NCBI RefSeq assembly: GCF_014838715.1
Contig: NZ_CP061947.1
Span: forward strand, 3,162,001 to 3,226,000
Length of the DNA stretch: 64,000 bases
From: Algoriphagus sp. Y33
GTDB lineage: Bacteria > Bacteroidota > Bacteroidia > Cytophagales > Cyclobacteriaceae
Direction of reading: 5' to 3'
Part shown: in pieces, positions 29,633 to 38,469 of the stretch
Numbering within the stretch: position 1 is the first letter of the stretch
Layout: each line of letters begins with the position of its first letter
Made by a program: the position numbers and the translations under genes
Notes under the pieces: generated by a model
The model's database searches: none
Seen by the model: the letters and a program-made list of their open reading frames with translations, nothing else
What the model was told of the DNA's origin: nothing

Positions 29633-30283
29633 TTAATCCCATTGAATTTCAAGATTTCTAAAATGTAATGGTGCTGTCCCTCTTCCCGGGGAAGGCCTGT
29701 AGATGTAAGGGATAAAAGCTTTTATAACCGACATCCCCGGATCCCTAGGAATTCCTTCAAATTCAATTGTAAACTTTACAGGAACATCATTGGGTAAGTT
29801 AGCAATCATAATCCCATAATTGGAAAAATTCATGTTCTTGGCTTTATAGACGTTTCCCCTTGGATCAACAATTTCTGCAGAAGCCAACTGAAGCTTACGG
29901 TCTAATCCGGTATTTGACACAATGCCCTCAATAGTAATTTTACCTGATGCTTCATTCCCATTCACAGATGTTAGCTTAAACTCAAAATCTTCTTCCTTTG
30001 CTGTTAGCTTTGAATTCATTAACCTCAATGTCTCTTTCAAGTAAATTATCTCTTTCTCAAGCTCCTCCACCTTTTTATCGAGATCTATGATTTGAGAATT
30101 AAGACCCGTAATTTCATTCTTCTGCTTTTCTACAATACCCTCAAATTCTAAAAGTTTCGCGGTTTTGTTTTCCACTTCATCAATAAGCTCCACGTTTCTA
30201 TTCTGCAATTCTTCTATAGCCTGACCGCTCACGCTTTCCCAAAGAAAAATCATCATAAACAATAAACAAGTTGTAATCTTCAT
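29633..30283 (-). CDS. Secreted coiled-coil protein of unknown function
   Basis: 216 aa, not recognised as a named family. A signal peptide ends near ESVSGQA. Residues about 22-97 are a heptad-rich coiled coil (ELQNRNVELIDEVENKTAKL, LEKEIIYLKETL). Residues about 103-216 look like a small beta-sandwich (SGKITIEGIVSNTGLDRKLQ, FTIEFEGIPRDP), suggesting an oligomeric periplasmic or surface protein. It is monocistronic and convergent with the sugar dehydrogenase gene. Confidence 0.65.
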   Translation of the reverse strand: MKITTCLLFMMIFLWESVSGQAIEELQNRNVELIDEVENKTAKLLEFEGIVEKQKNEITGLNSQIIDLDKKVEELEKEIIYLKETLRLMNSKLTAKEEDFEFKLTSVNGNEASGKITIEGIVSNTGLDRKLQLASAEIVDPRGNVYKAKNMNFSNYGIMIANLPNDVPVKFTIEFEGIPRDPGMSVIKAFIPYIYRPSPGRGTAPLHFRNLEIQWD

Positions 30284-30727
30284 AGTATATTAAAATTTGG
30301 TTTTCCACTCTGGCCTTAAAAAAACAGCTTCTTTCTGAAACAAAACCTGATAAGTACATCTTCAAATCAATTTTGGACGGATATATCGCTATACCACCAA
30401 AGGAAAAAATCCTCTCTAGTTTTATTAAAGAAATAGTCGATTTAACAGGCTTTCAACAAATTAAAAAAAACATTTGAAACGACACACCTAAGAAACTCTT
30501 ATTTTAATATTATGTATATCCGCTTTTCTGCCAGTAAAGAGACTAAAGCATTATAGGATTTGGAAAACACTAGCGCCGAGGCCACTTCGGTCTTCTCTCA
30601 TCGGTCTTCCTGCCGTTACACCAAAAAAAATGAGGCTGCTGGCATCATTGCGGATAATCATATTTAATATTAAATAAAAGTATCCTTCAAAACCCCAACA
30701 GCATCAAAAACCTTCGTTAGTCCTTTT
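30284..30727. other. 444-bp intergenic region carrying repeat copy A
   Basis: No gene. The 142-bp repeat at 30517-30658 occupies the middle; the flanks are AT-rich. Confidence 0.6.
30517..30658 (-). repeat. MITE-like repeat, copy A (inverted relative to copy B)
   Basis: The reverse complement matches copy B at 32790-32972: about 47 bases at one end differ at only three positions, and about 24 at the other end are nearly identical, while the middle diverges. The ends are imperfect terminal inverted repeats of the form TATCCGC-n6-GCCAG. TTTAATATTA occurs as an exact direct repeat on both sides (30503-30512 and 30663-30672), each four bases from the element, like a target duplication. No coding potential. 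Confidence 0.75.
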
Positions 30728-32047
30728 TTAACCCAACCACTCCGGCTTGGTAGTCACCACTTCGGCCTGAAGTTGATTCAGTAGATTATACAATCCAAAA
30801 TAAGTTCTGTTCACATACAACCCATGCCTAGAGCCCCGCGCCTGATTGGATTTTTTGAACAGCTTGTCATTCGAAACCCTGTCCCCCAATTCGAAAATCT
30901 TCTCAAAGAACCCGTCATCAGAAAAGTCAAACTTGTCTGCATGAAAAGGCTTGCCCAGCAGGGAAATCATTTCCTTAAATACAGATTTGAAATACTGTTG
31001 TTCCTCCTGAGAATCTCTATCCGAAATAAATTCCAAGTCAAAAAACACCTGATCCAGATCATTGCTATTGATCAGCAGATCCTTTTTGATCAAGGCAAAA
31101 TAACCCTGGTAGAAGTCCTCAGGAATTACTTTCACACAACCAAAGTCAATTATTCCCAATTGATCGTTTTTCTGAATTATGAAATTCCCCGGATGCGGAT
31201 CGGCATGAACCTGCTTGAGATTATGAACCTGATGATGGTAAAAGTCCCAAAGAGCCTGTCCAATCTGATTTCTGGATTGCTGACTTGGATTGGTCTCCAG
31301 CCATTCCTTCATATGTGCACCATCGATCCAGTCCATCGTGATGATCCGTTCTGCACTCAATTCATCGTAGTACGTTGGAAATTTCAAATTGGGAATATGA
31401 CTACACTCGCCGGAAATCTCTCTGGATCTCTTCACCTCCAGTACATAATCCGTTTCTTCCAACAGCTTCTCCTCCACTTCCTCCATGTAATGGTCCAACT
31501 CCTTCTCATTCATATTGAGCAAGCGTAACGCAAATGGACGAACAAGCTTCAAATCCGAACTGACCGAATCGGCAATGCCGGGATATTGGATTTTGACTGC
31601 TAACTTTTTATTACCCAATGTAGCCTGATGCACCTGACCAATCGAAGCCGCATTCACTGCCGATCTAGTGAAGGTATCGAAGATCTGATCAGGAATTTTC
31701 CCAAAGTACTTCTGGAATGTTTTTACCACCAGCGGGTAAGATAAGGGTGGGGCGGAATACTGTGCCATCGTAAACTTATCCTGATAGGCTCGGGGCATCA
31801 GATTTTTGTCCATAGACATCATCTGAGCCACTTTCAGTGCAGAACCTTTGAGCTGACTCAGGGAATTGTAAATATCCGAAGCATTATTTTGGTGGAGCTC
31901 TTCCCTATCCATCGAGGGATTCACCATTTTTTTGGCATAATGCTTCACATAGTTCCCTCCGACTTTTGCTCCAGTGGAGATGAATTTGGCAGCACGCTGT
32001 ACTTTTGAGACAGGGATTGCCTGTTGCTCGTTTAAGTTGTCTGTCAT
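30728..32047 (-). CDS. AarF/ABC1/UbiB family atypical kinase
   Basis: 439 aa. The ABC1 signature appears as KGSALKVAQMMSMD (KxGQ-like region), followed by VNAASIGQVHQATLGNKKLAVKIQYPG (the AxAS Ala-rich nucleotide loop plus the invariant Lys), and VHADPHPGNFIIQKNDQLGIIDFGCV (catalytic HxDPHPGN and metal-binding DFG). Homologues support quinone biosynthesis or lipid homeostasis. The gene starts 3 bp after the TetR-like stop, so the two form an operon that is bracketed by inverted repeats. Confidence 0.88.
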   Translation of the reverse strand: MTDNLNEQQAIPVSKVQRAAKFISTGAKVGGNYVKHYAKKMVNPSMDREELHQNNASDIYNSLSQLKGSALKVAQMMSMDKNLMPRAYQDKFTMAQYSAPPLSYPLVVKTFQKYFGKIPDQIFDTFTRSAVNAASIGQVHQATLGNKKLAVKIQYPGIADSVSSDLKLVRPFALRLLNMNEKELDHYMEEVEEKLLEETDYVLEVKRSREISGECSHIPNLKFPTYYDELSAERIITMDWIDGAHMKEWLETNPSQQSRNQIGQALWDFYHHQVHNLKQVHADPHPGNFIIQKNDQLGIIDFGCVKVIPEDFYQGYFALIKKDLLINSNDLDQVFFDLEFISDRDSQEEQQYFKSVFKEMISLLGKPFHADKFDFSDDGFFEKIFELGDRVSNDKLFKKSNQARGSRHGLYVNRTYFGLYNLLNQLQAEVVTTKPEWLG

Positions 32048-32050
32048 AAG

Positions 32051-32716
32051 TTATTTAGACTGGTACATGAACTTCGCAAAATCCAAAAATGAATCCAGTG
32101 CACTTTTGCCCATCAGATCAAAGCCCAAATTCACGGATTTCTCTATCGCTGCATCAGTCTTCTCAAATCTTGGAGATGTGTCGTCTAACCAGTATCTAAA
32201 CACAAATCCTACCTGAATCCATAGTGCTTCATCGTATCGATCAGAAATCACCGGTCGGGTAGCAATTTCTTGCGTCTCCTTGCCCTCCAAAATTATTTCA
32301 TTGGCAAAAGCTTTAAACTTTTCCTTGAACTCAGCAGATTCCTTCGGTAAGGTGGCAAAGGATTTTACTTTACTCATATAGAGACTGAGCAAATAGGATC
32401 TGTTTTTTTTCAGAACCTCAATCCATGTGAATAGAAAGCTTAGAAATTTTTCTCTTGCCGAATACCCTTCAAACACTCCCTGTTTATCGATCTCAGCAAG
32501 TGTTTCCTCAAAAATATCAACAAGAATGGTGGATTTGATCGACTCGAAAGAGGTAAAATAAGCATAGAACTCCTCCTCTTTCATTTTCAAGTCCTTTGCA
32601 AACTTGAACACAGATTTTGGCAAATCACCATGCTCGAGCACATAATTTTTAAACCCTTCCAGAATCAGTTTTCTATAATCTTTTTTGGTCGTTTTCTTAA
32701 CAGTGGTAGTTTCCAT
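32051..32716 (-). CDS. TetR-like transcriptional regulator
   Basis: 221 aa. Residues about 14-62 fit a TetR DNA-binding domain (RKLILEGFKNYVLEHGDLPK ... DLKMKEEEFYAYFTSFESI), where the turn and recognition helix read MKEEEFYAYF. The C-terminal all-helical part would form the ligand and dimer domain. An N-terminal Lys/Thr-rich stretch (TTTVKKTTKKDYRK) precedes it. It is first in the operon with the AarF kinase and probably controls that operon, although no clear operator palindrome was seen. Confidence 0.75.
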   Translation of the reverse strand: METTTVKKTTKKDYRKLILEGFKNYVLEHGDLPKSVFKFAKDLKMKEEEFYAYFTSFESIKSTILVDIFEETLAEIDKQGVFEGYSAREKFLSFLFTWIEVLKKNRSYLLSLYMSKVKSFATLPKESAEFKEKFKAFANEIILEGKETQEIATRPVISDRYDEALWIQVGFVFRYWLDDTSPRFEKTDAAIEKSVNLGFDLMGKSALDSFLDFAKFMYQSK

Positions 32717-32789
32717 AGTGTCTTTTTGTATTCAAAGACTTAACTGTCAATGGGCGCAACAGGTTTAGAAAAACATAAAAAACTTATAA

Positions 32790-32972
32790 TTATCCGCAAT
32801 GATGCCAGTAGCATGATTTTCTTCGGTTTGCTTGCCGGAAGACTCCTGCCCGACGGCAGGCGGGAAAGACAGGTGACCCGCCACGGCGGCCAGGCCTAAG
32901 TAGTCCCGATGGCTATCGGAATTGCCAAATCCTATATTGCTTTTGTCTCTTTACTGGCAGACAAGCGGATAA
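32790..32972 (+). repeat. MITE-like repeat, copy B
   Basis: Terminal inverted repeats: TTATCCGC-n6-GCCAGTA at 32790 and its complement ending at 32972. The interior holds two hairpins, CCTGCC/GGCAGG (32845-32860) and CCGAT/ATCGG (32906-32919). A 15-16 base A-rich direct repeat, AAACATAAAA(A)ACTTA, lies on both sides (32771-32786 and 32971-32985). It is longer than copy A because of unrelated middle sequence. Confidence 0.75.
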
Positions 32973-33142
32973 ACATAAAAACTTAATGATTATTCGAAAT
33001 GGTTAAATATCACTACTTACAGTTTAGGAAAAACGAAGGCTCTTATCTTGAAATCCTGATTCCGGCAAAGCTGACGCATAACTTGGCAATACATCCGAAA
33101 TTATAAATTGCGCCCTTTGCGTAATACGCTTTGGCCTTTATG

Positions 33143-33174
33143 GTTAAAAAAACCGAAGTAGCTAGCTTCGGTTT
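33143..33174 (-). terminator. Rho-independent terminator of hslV
   Basis: AAACCGAAG (33150-33158) pairs with CTTCGGTTT (33166-33174) around a 7-base loop; on the - strand seven T follow. Confidence 0.85.
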
Positions 33175-33193
33175 AAAAATTCAGAATCCTTAG

Positions 33194-33736
33194 TTAGTCC
33201 TTTACTTTCTCAATCACCAAGTTATGATTGGTGTAAATACAGATGTCGGCTGCTATGTTCAGGCTTTCTCTTACCATTTCTTCAGCACTCATGTGAGGAG
33301 CAAACTGCTTCATGGCTCTTGCTGCTGACTGGGCATACATACTTCCCGATCCGATAGTGGCTATCTCCATATCCGGTTCGATCACATCTCCATTTCCTGA
33401 AATAATCAAAATATCGTCCTTGTCAGCAACAATCATCATAGCTTCCAACTTAGAAAGCATACGATCTGTTCTCCACTCCTTCGCAAGCTCCACGGCGGAA
33501 CGCTTCATATTATTACCAAAAGCTCCGAGCTTCTCTTCGAATTTTTCTAAGAGCGTAAATGCATCAGCGGTAGAACCTGCAAATCCTGTAACGATCTTGC
33601 CACCTTGCAATACCCTCAATTTCTTTACACTACTTTTAGCTACTGTATTTCCCAAAGTCGCCTGCCCATCTGCGCCTATCACTACCTCTCCATTCTGGCG
33701 GATCGCAACTACGGTTGTTGATTTAATTTTTGTCAT
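33194..33736 (-). CDS. hslV: ATP-dependent protease subunit HslV (ClpQ)
   Basis: 180 aa from ATG 33736. A further in-frame ATG lies 17 codons upstream, but the shorter start is closer to the catalytic threonine. The family core starts [20 protein letters not shown], where the first Thr is the N-terminal nucleophile of mature HslV; here it follows a six-residue leader MTKIKS, implying processing. [16 protein letters not shown] is the second conserved block. It forms a double-ring proteasome-like peptidase with HslU, whose gene is not in this window. Confidence 0.9.
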   Translation of the reverse strand: MTKIKSTTVVAIRQNGEVVIGADGQATLGNTVAKSSVKKLRVLQGGKIVTGFAGSTADAFTLLEKFEEKLGAFGNNMKRSAVELAKEWRTDRMLSKLEAMMIVADKDDILIISGNGDVIEPDMEIATIGSGSMYAQSAARAMKQFAPHMSAEEMVRESLNIAADICIYTNHNLVIEKVKD

Positions 33737-33785
33737 GTGATTGGTTATTGTGTGATGCATACTTACCAATAAACGTACAAAAAGC

Positions 33786-33811
33786 AAAAAGTCCTGAAAT
33801 CAGGACTTTTT
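33786..33811. terminator. Terminator of the E2 gene
   Basis: Perfect 11-bp stem AAAAAGTCCTG / CAGGACTTTTT around AAAT. It sits 18 bp past the E2 stop on the - strand and ends in a T-run on either strand. Confidence 0.85.
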
Positions 33812-33828
33812 GGCAGTTTATTGTTTTC

Positions 33829-35460
33829 TTAAACCAGTATTCTGACCGGATCTTCGAGTAAACTTTTCAGTGTAATCAAGAATGCAGATCCCACTGATCC
33901 ATCCACGACTCTATGATCGCAAGACAAAGTCACCTTCATCAAGTTGCCAATCTTCATCTCTCCATCCTTTACGATTACAGTTTCTTTGATCCCGCCAACA
34001 GCAAGGATACATGCATCCGGCGGATTGATGATGGCGGTGAATTCGTCGATTCCGAACATTCCCAAGTTAGAGATTGTGAAGGTATTTCCTTCCCAATCCT
34101 TAGGTTGCAATTCTTTATTTTTCGCCTTTCCTCCCAAACTTTTCGCCTGGGTAGAAATTTGGGAAAGTGAAAGACTGTCAGCAAATCGGATGACAGGAAC
34201 CAACAATCCCTCTTCCACTGCTACTGCCATACCTATGTGGATGTGGTCATTGTATCTGATTTTATCACCTAACCAGCTAGAGTTTACTTTAGGATGCTGG
34301 CGTAGAGCTGCTGCTGCTGCCTTGATTACCATATCATTAAAGGAAATCTTCACCGGAGCGATTTCATTCATGCTTTTTCTAGCTTCTATAGCCTTGTCCA
34401 TGTTAATTTCCATGGTCAGATAGAAGTGTGGTGCTCCAAACTTACTTTCTGCAAGTCTTTTTGCTATCACTTTCCTCATCTGGGAAACCTTCTCTTCTTT
34501 GAAGCTTTCTACCCCTACAGCAGGAGCAGCAGTACCTACGGCATCACCACCCTGTGGAGCTGCAGCAGGAACAAAGTTTTCCACATCCCTCTTCACCACT
34601 CTTCCGCCTTCACCCGAACCATTCAGTGTACGGATATCTATTCCTTTATCTTCAGCCATCTTCTTGGCCAAAGGAGATGCTTTCAATCGATCCCCCTCAG
34701 CAGTGGCTGACGGCGCACTACTTCCTGTAGATTTAGCTTCGGTCTTTGGAGCTTCTTCTTTGGCAGGCGCTACTTTTTCTTCCGCAGGGGCTCCAGAAGA
34801 TTCTGATTTTTGAGCTTTCAAAAGAGTCTCAAAATCCGCACCCTTTTCACCAATCACTGCGATCACCCCATCTACAGGCACACTGTCACCCGCTTCTACT
34901 CCAATGTAAAGCAAGGTACCGTCATCATAGGACTCAAGCTCCATAGTAGCTTTGTCAGTTTCCACCTCAGCGATGATCTCACCGGATTTTACATCATCAC
35001 CTACTTTCTTCAGCCATGAAGCAATCGTTCCCTCTTGCATGGTGTCAGACATCTTAGGCATGGTAATCACGGTGGCATTGATGTTTGATACATCAATCTT
35101 CTCTGCAGGAGCTTCAGATTTGGCAGGTTCAGCTTTTTTCTCCTCAGCCTTAGGCTCCTCTTCTTTTTTCTTATCTTCTGAAGGAGCATCGCCGCCGTCA
35201 AGTAGGTGCTGGTAATCCTCACCTTTCTCACCGATCACAGCTATCACGCCATTCACAGGCACAGCATCTTTTTCTTTAACTCCAATATATAAAAGCACAC
35301 CTTCGTCGTAGGATTCAAGCTCCATAGTTGCTTTATCAGTCTCGACTTCAGCCAGAATATCTCCCGGTTTTACTGAATCTCCAACTTTCTTCAACCATGC
35401 AGCAATCACACCTTCTTCCATGGTGTCGCTCATTTTAGGCATTCTTATTATTTCGGCCAT
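33829..35460 (-). CDS. pdhC: Pyruvate dehydrogenase complex E2, dihydrolipoamide acetyltransferase
   Basis: 543 aa. Two lipoyl domains carry the lipoylated lysine in EVETDKATMELESYD (K43 and K170), each followed by a Pro/Ala/Glu/Lys-rich linker. The peripheral subunit-binding domain is about 260-296 (ASPLAKKMAEDKGIDIRTLN). The catalytic acyltransferase domain ends with CDHRVVDGSVG, whose H516 and D520 are the active-site pair. It transfers the acetyl group to CoA. Two lipoyl domains are common in the family. E1 and E3 genes are not in the window. Confidence 0.92.
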   Translation of the reverse strand: MAEIIRMPKMSDTMEEGVIAAWLKKVGDSVKPGDILAEVETDKATMELESYDEGVLLYIGVKEKDAVPVNGVIAVIGEKGEDYQHLLDGGDAPSEDKKKEEEPKAEEKKAEPAKSEAPAEKIDVSNINATVITMPKMSDTMQEGTIASWLKKVGDDVKSGEIIAEVETDKATMELESYDDGTLLYIGVEAGDSVPVDGVIAVIGEKGADFETLLKAQKSESSGAPAEEKVAPAKEEAPKTEAKSTGSSAPSATAEGDRLKASPLAKKMAEDKGIDIRTLNGSGEGGRVVKRDVENFVPAAAPQGGDAVGTAAPAVGVESFKEEKVSQMRKVIAKRLAESKFGAPHFYLTMEINMDKAIEARKSMNEIAPVKISFNDMVIKAAAAALRQHPKVNSSWLGDKIRYNDHIHIGMAVAVEEGLLVPVIRFADSLSLSQISTQAKSLGGKAKNKELQPKDWEGNTFTISNLGMFGIDEFTAIINPPDACILAVGGIKETVIVKDGEMKIGNLMKVTLSCDHRVVDGSVGSAFLITLKSLLEDPVRILV

Positions 35461-35494
35461 AGGTTATTCCGCGCTATTTCGTTTTTAAAGTGTC

Positions 35495-35526
35495 CAAAAA
35501 TAGTTTTTATAATGGCTTTATTCAAA
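35495..35526 (-). promoter_or_regulatory. Bacteroidota-type promoter of the E2 gene
   Basis: On the - strand TTTG (35526-35523), 20 bp spacing, then TATTTTTG (35502-35495), an exact TAnnTTTG match. The predicted leader is about 28 bases. Confidence 0.7.
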
Positions 35527-35581
35527 TTTAAAACTAGTAATTTCCCCAAGCATTTCAGTCTTCCACCCATTTCTCTCTGGT

Positions 35582-36541
35582 ATGCCCTTAGTAGAAAACA
35601 TCACCTACACCAGACCCAAGTGGCTGTTTAACGGACACTTAGAGACAATTTACCCGTCTCTTTTCAGAAAAGTTGTAGCACCAAATCCCGTAAAAGAGAG
35701 AATTTCAACAAGCGATGGAGACTTCCTTGATCTGGACTGGTATCGCCAAAACAAATCGAAATTAGTCATTATCAGCCATGGACTTGAGGGAAGCAGTACC
35801 CGTGCTTATATGCTTGGAATGGTAAACAAATTTCTGAAAGAAGGCTACGATGTGCTCACTTGGAATTTTCGAAGCTGCAGTAATGAGATGAATAAGCAGG
35901 TGATTTTCTATCATTCAGGAGCTACATACGACTTGGATCTGGTAGTGAAACATTCCTACGGTTCCTATGAGGAAATCAATCTTGTGGGCTTTAGTCTGGG
36001 CGGGAATCTAACTTTAAAGTACTTAGGTGAAAAAGGCAACAGTCTTCCCAAAATTCATAAGGGAGTTGCAATATCGGTACCCTTGCACTTGGCCAGTTCC
36101 TCCAAAAAAATCTCTGAAACTTCAAACACGTTGTATTCCCAGCGCTTTTTGCGAAGTCTAAAAAAGAAAGTATTGGATAAATCGGCAGTCCATCCCGGGC
36201 AGATTCCACTGGAAATGATGAAAAACATTAAAACTTTGGCCGATTTCGATGATTTATTTACAGGGCCTCTTCATGGCTTTGCGGATGCTGAAGAATACTA
36301 CGAGGTAAACTCCTCCTTGTATTTTTTAGATCAGGTAAAAGTGCCTAGTTTGGTTCTAAACGCCCTAAACGACCCATTTCTAAGCGATAAGTGCTTCCCC
36401 AAAACTCTGGCTAAATCCTTGGATATGGTCTATTTTGAATTCCCGAACCACGGAGGACATGTGGGATTCAGTCCTGCAACTCACGAAAAAACCTATTATT
36501 CTGAGCAAAGAGCAGTTGAATTTATAAGTACTGTTATCTAA
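35582..36541 (+). CDS. YheT-type alpha/beta-fold hydrolase
   Basis: 319 aa. The nucleophile is S138 in GFSLGG; the acid is probably the Asp of ALNDPFLSD, and the base the His of NHGGHVGF near the end. The N-terminus TRPKWLFNGHLETIYPSLFR is diagnostic of the YheT group of putative esterases. No signal peptide. The SRAP gene follows after 28 bp, so they may share a transcript. The substrate is unknown. Confidence 0.85.
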   Translation: MPLVENITYTRPKWLFNGHLETIYPSLFRKVVAPNPVKERISTSDGDFLDLDWYRQNKSKLVIISHGLEGSSTRAYMLGMVNKFLKEGYDVLTWNFRSCSNEMNKQVIFYHSGATYDLDLVVKHSYGSYEEINLVGFSLGGNLTLKYLGEKGNSLPKIHKGVAISVPLHLASSSKKISETSNTLYSQRFLRSLKKKVLDKSAVHPGQIPLEMMKNIKTLADFDDLFTGPLHGFADAEEYYEVNSSLYFLDQVKVPSLVLNALNDPFLSDKCFPKTLAKSLDMVYFEFPNHGGHVGFSPATHEKTYYSEQRAVEFISTVI

Positions 36542-36569
36542 CTTCCTGCCAATTACAGTGATAAATAAT

Positions 36570-37268
36570 ATGTGTGGACGATATTCCCTTAGCAAAAGTA
36601 AAGAAGAACTTGAACAGAGATTTCAGGCAGAAATGCTGTCCGAACTCAAACCCAGATACAATATCGCTCCTACGCAGCTTGTACCTGTGGTCACTTCGCA
36701 GAGCCCAAAGGGCTTTTCGTATTTCTATTGGGGAATCACTCCTGAATTTGGAAAAAACAGACCTGTGGCTCAAAAACTCATCAATGCAAAAGCAGAGATT
36801 GTCAATGAAAAGATATCACTAAAAACAGCTTTCAGACAAAGACGCTGTATCATCCCGGCAGATGGCTTCTATGAATGGAAACGACTTGGAAAAAAAACAT
36901 CAGTACCCTACAGGTTTACGCTCCGTGATGATGAACTGTTTTCCTTTGCAGGAATCTGGGAAGAATATGAAGCTGTGAATGGAGATACTCAGCACACCTT
37001 TTTAATAATTACGACTACCCCGAATGCTGTCGTTTCTGAAATCAATGATAGAATGCCGGTAATTCTGGATCAGAGTGCAGAAAAAAAATGGCTGGATAAA
37101 TACGCAGAAGAAGATGATCTTTTGAATTTGCTCAACCCCTACCCTGCTGATTCTATGCTGGCCTATACGGTGTCTCCATTGGTGAATTCTGTGGAAAATG
37201 ACAGCCCTTCCCTAATCCGTAAAACCTCTCCTGTAGATCAGCATGGAAACTACACGCTATTCGGCTAG
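36570..37268 (+). CDS. SRAP/YedK-like abasic-site protein with altered catalytic motif
   Basis: 232 aa from ATG 36570, chosen because SRAP proteins must begin M-C-G so that Cys2 is exposed; a GTG frame at 36558 would hide it. MCGRYS, N72 in INAKAE and E102 in FYEWK are present. The family's next catalytic element, normally HDRMP with His, reads INDRMP here (N159). YedK and HMCES form a DNA-protein crosslink with abasic sites in single-stranded DNA through Cys2. The missing His may change crosslink formation or reversal. Confidence 0.85.
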   Translation: MCGRYSLSKSKEELEQRFQAEMLSELKPRYNIAPTQLVPVVTSQSPKGFSYFYWGITPEFGKNRPVAQKLINAKAEIVNEKISLKTAFRQRRCIIPADGFYEWKRLGKKTSVPYRFTLRDDELFSFAGIWEEYEAVNGDTQHTFLIITTTPNAVVSEINDRMPVILDQSAEKKWLDKYAEEDDLLNLLNPYPADSMLAYTVSPLVNSVENDSPSLIRKTSPVDQHGNYTLFG

Positions 37269-37355
37269 TTTATCCGCTAATCATGTTACTTTTTGCTAGA
37301 GTAAATTGATCTGGCGATATTGGTGGTCAATTTTATGATTATCCTAATTGATACA

Positions 37356-37470
37356 AAATCGAGCATGACGTATTCGTCACACAGACACAGTGGGATGATT
37401 ATCAACTATGCGGGATTCCACGGCCTCCTCCTACTAATCGGGGTGACCAATAGAAAACAATTATAAACAG
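37356..37470 (+). repeat. Repeated leader segment, copy 1 (upstream of the KAS III-like gene)
   Basis: The 115 bp ending at the start codon align with 39151-39261 upstream of the MORN gene: shared blocks include AAATCGAGC, ATTATCA, ATGCG-GATTCCA, ATCGG-GTG-CC and AATTATAAACA immediately before ATG. Estimated identity is roughly 65-70% by eye. Confidence 0.55.
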
Positions 37471-38469
37471 ATGAAAAAATCCAGAATTCTGGGAGTGGGT
37501 CATTACGTACCGGAGCGTATCGTATCCAACCATGAGCTCGCTCAGATAATGAACACCAATAATGAGTGGATCGTGGAAAGAACCGGGATAGAATCCAGAC
37601 ACTGGTTTACCCCTGGAGTTGACACGGTAACCAGCATGTCTAAAAAAGCGACTGAAATGGCTTTGGATCGAGCTGGTGTGAAAGCTTCTGAAATAGATTT
37701 CATTGTATTCGCTACTATCACTCCTGACTATTTCTTACCCGGAAACGGGGTTTTGCTTCAACGGGAATTAGACATGGGAACTATAGGTGCGCTTGATATT
37801 CGAAACGCGTGCTCCGGATTTATCTATGCACTCTCGATCGCAGACCAATTTATCAAAACGGGGATGTACAAAAAAATACTCGTAGTCGGGGCAGAGATTC
37901 AATCATCTGCTTTGGACAAGAGCGATGAAGGCCGCTCCAGTTCTGTGATTTTCGCGGATGGTGCAGGAGCTGCTGTTCTGGGAGCAGTGGAATCAGATCA
38001 ACCAGGAATTCTGTCTACCCACCTTCATTCTCAAGGTGAGCATGCAGAAGAATTATTTTGTAGGGATCCCGGTAGTAGCAGAGAAGTACGTGTTTCCCCG
38101 GAATTGATAGAATCAGGGAGTTTTTTCTTGAAAATGAATGGAAATGCAGTTTTTAAGCATGCAGTAGTCCGATTTATGGAAGTGATCAAAGAAGCTCTTG
38201 ATGCAAATAACCTCGATCAATCCACCATAGATTTACTTGTTCCACATCAAGCGAATCTTCGCATTAGCCAGTATATACAGAAGCAATTGGATTTAGCTGA
38301 CGAAAAGATATTTAACAACATCATGACCAAAGGGAATACCACAGCTGCTACTATTCCGATTGCATTGAGTGAAGCTTGGGAACAGGGAAAAATCAAGGAT
38401 GGCGATTTGATTTGCCTAGCTGCATTTGGTTCAGGGTTTTCATGGGCTTCCGCTTTACTTCAATGGTAG
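37471..38469 (+). CDS. 3-oxoacyl-ACP synthase III (FabH)-like enzyme
   Basis: 332 aa, KAS III fold. The catalytic triad is C114 (NACSGFIYAL), H259 (VPHQANLRI) and N289 (KGNTTAAT). It condenses an acyl-CoA starter with malonyl-ACP in the FabH family. The window holds no plsX, fabD or acpP, and the adjacent unknown gene begins right after the stop codon, so this may be a specialised KAS III rather than the housekeeping one. A repeated leader segment abuts its start. Confidence 0.8.
   Translation: MKKSRILGVGHYVPERIVSNHELAQIMNTNNEWIVERTGIESRHWFTPGVDTVTSMSKKATEMALDRAGVKASEIDFIVFATITPDYFLPGNGVLLQRELDMGTIGALDIRNACSGFIYALSIADQFIKTGMYKKILVVGAEIQSSALDKSDEGRSSSVIFADGAGAAVLGAVESDQPGILSTHLHSQGEHAEELFCRDPGSSREVRVSPELIESGSFFLKMNGNAVFKHAVVRFMEVIKEALDANNLDQSTIDLLVPHQANLRISQYIQKQLDLADEKIFNNIMTKGNTTAATIPIALSEAWEQGKIKDGDLICLAAFGSGFSWASALLQW

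Larger units (their letters stand above)
32717..33193. other. 477-bp intergenic region carrying repeat copy B
   Basis: No gene. It holds the 183-bp repeat (32790-32972), a partial third copy of its leading edge from 32971 to about 33003, and the hslV terminator at 33143-33174. Confidence 0.6.

Noticed and set aside
37269..37300. Third copy of the MITE-like repeat
   Set aside because: TTATCCGC occurs just after the SRAP stop, but the following bases do not match GCCAG at the right spacing and no opposite end was found.
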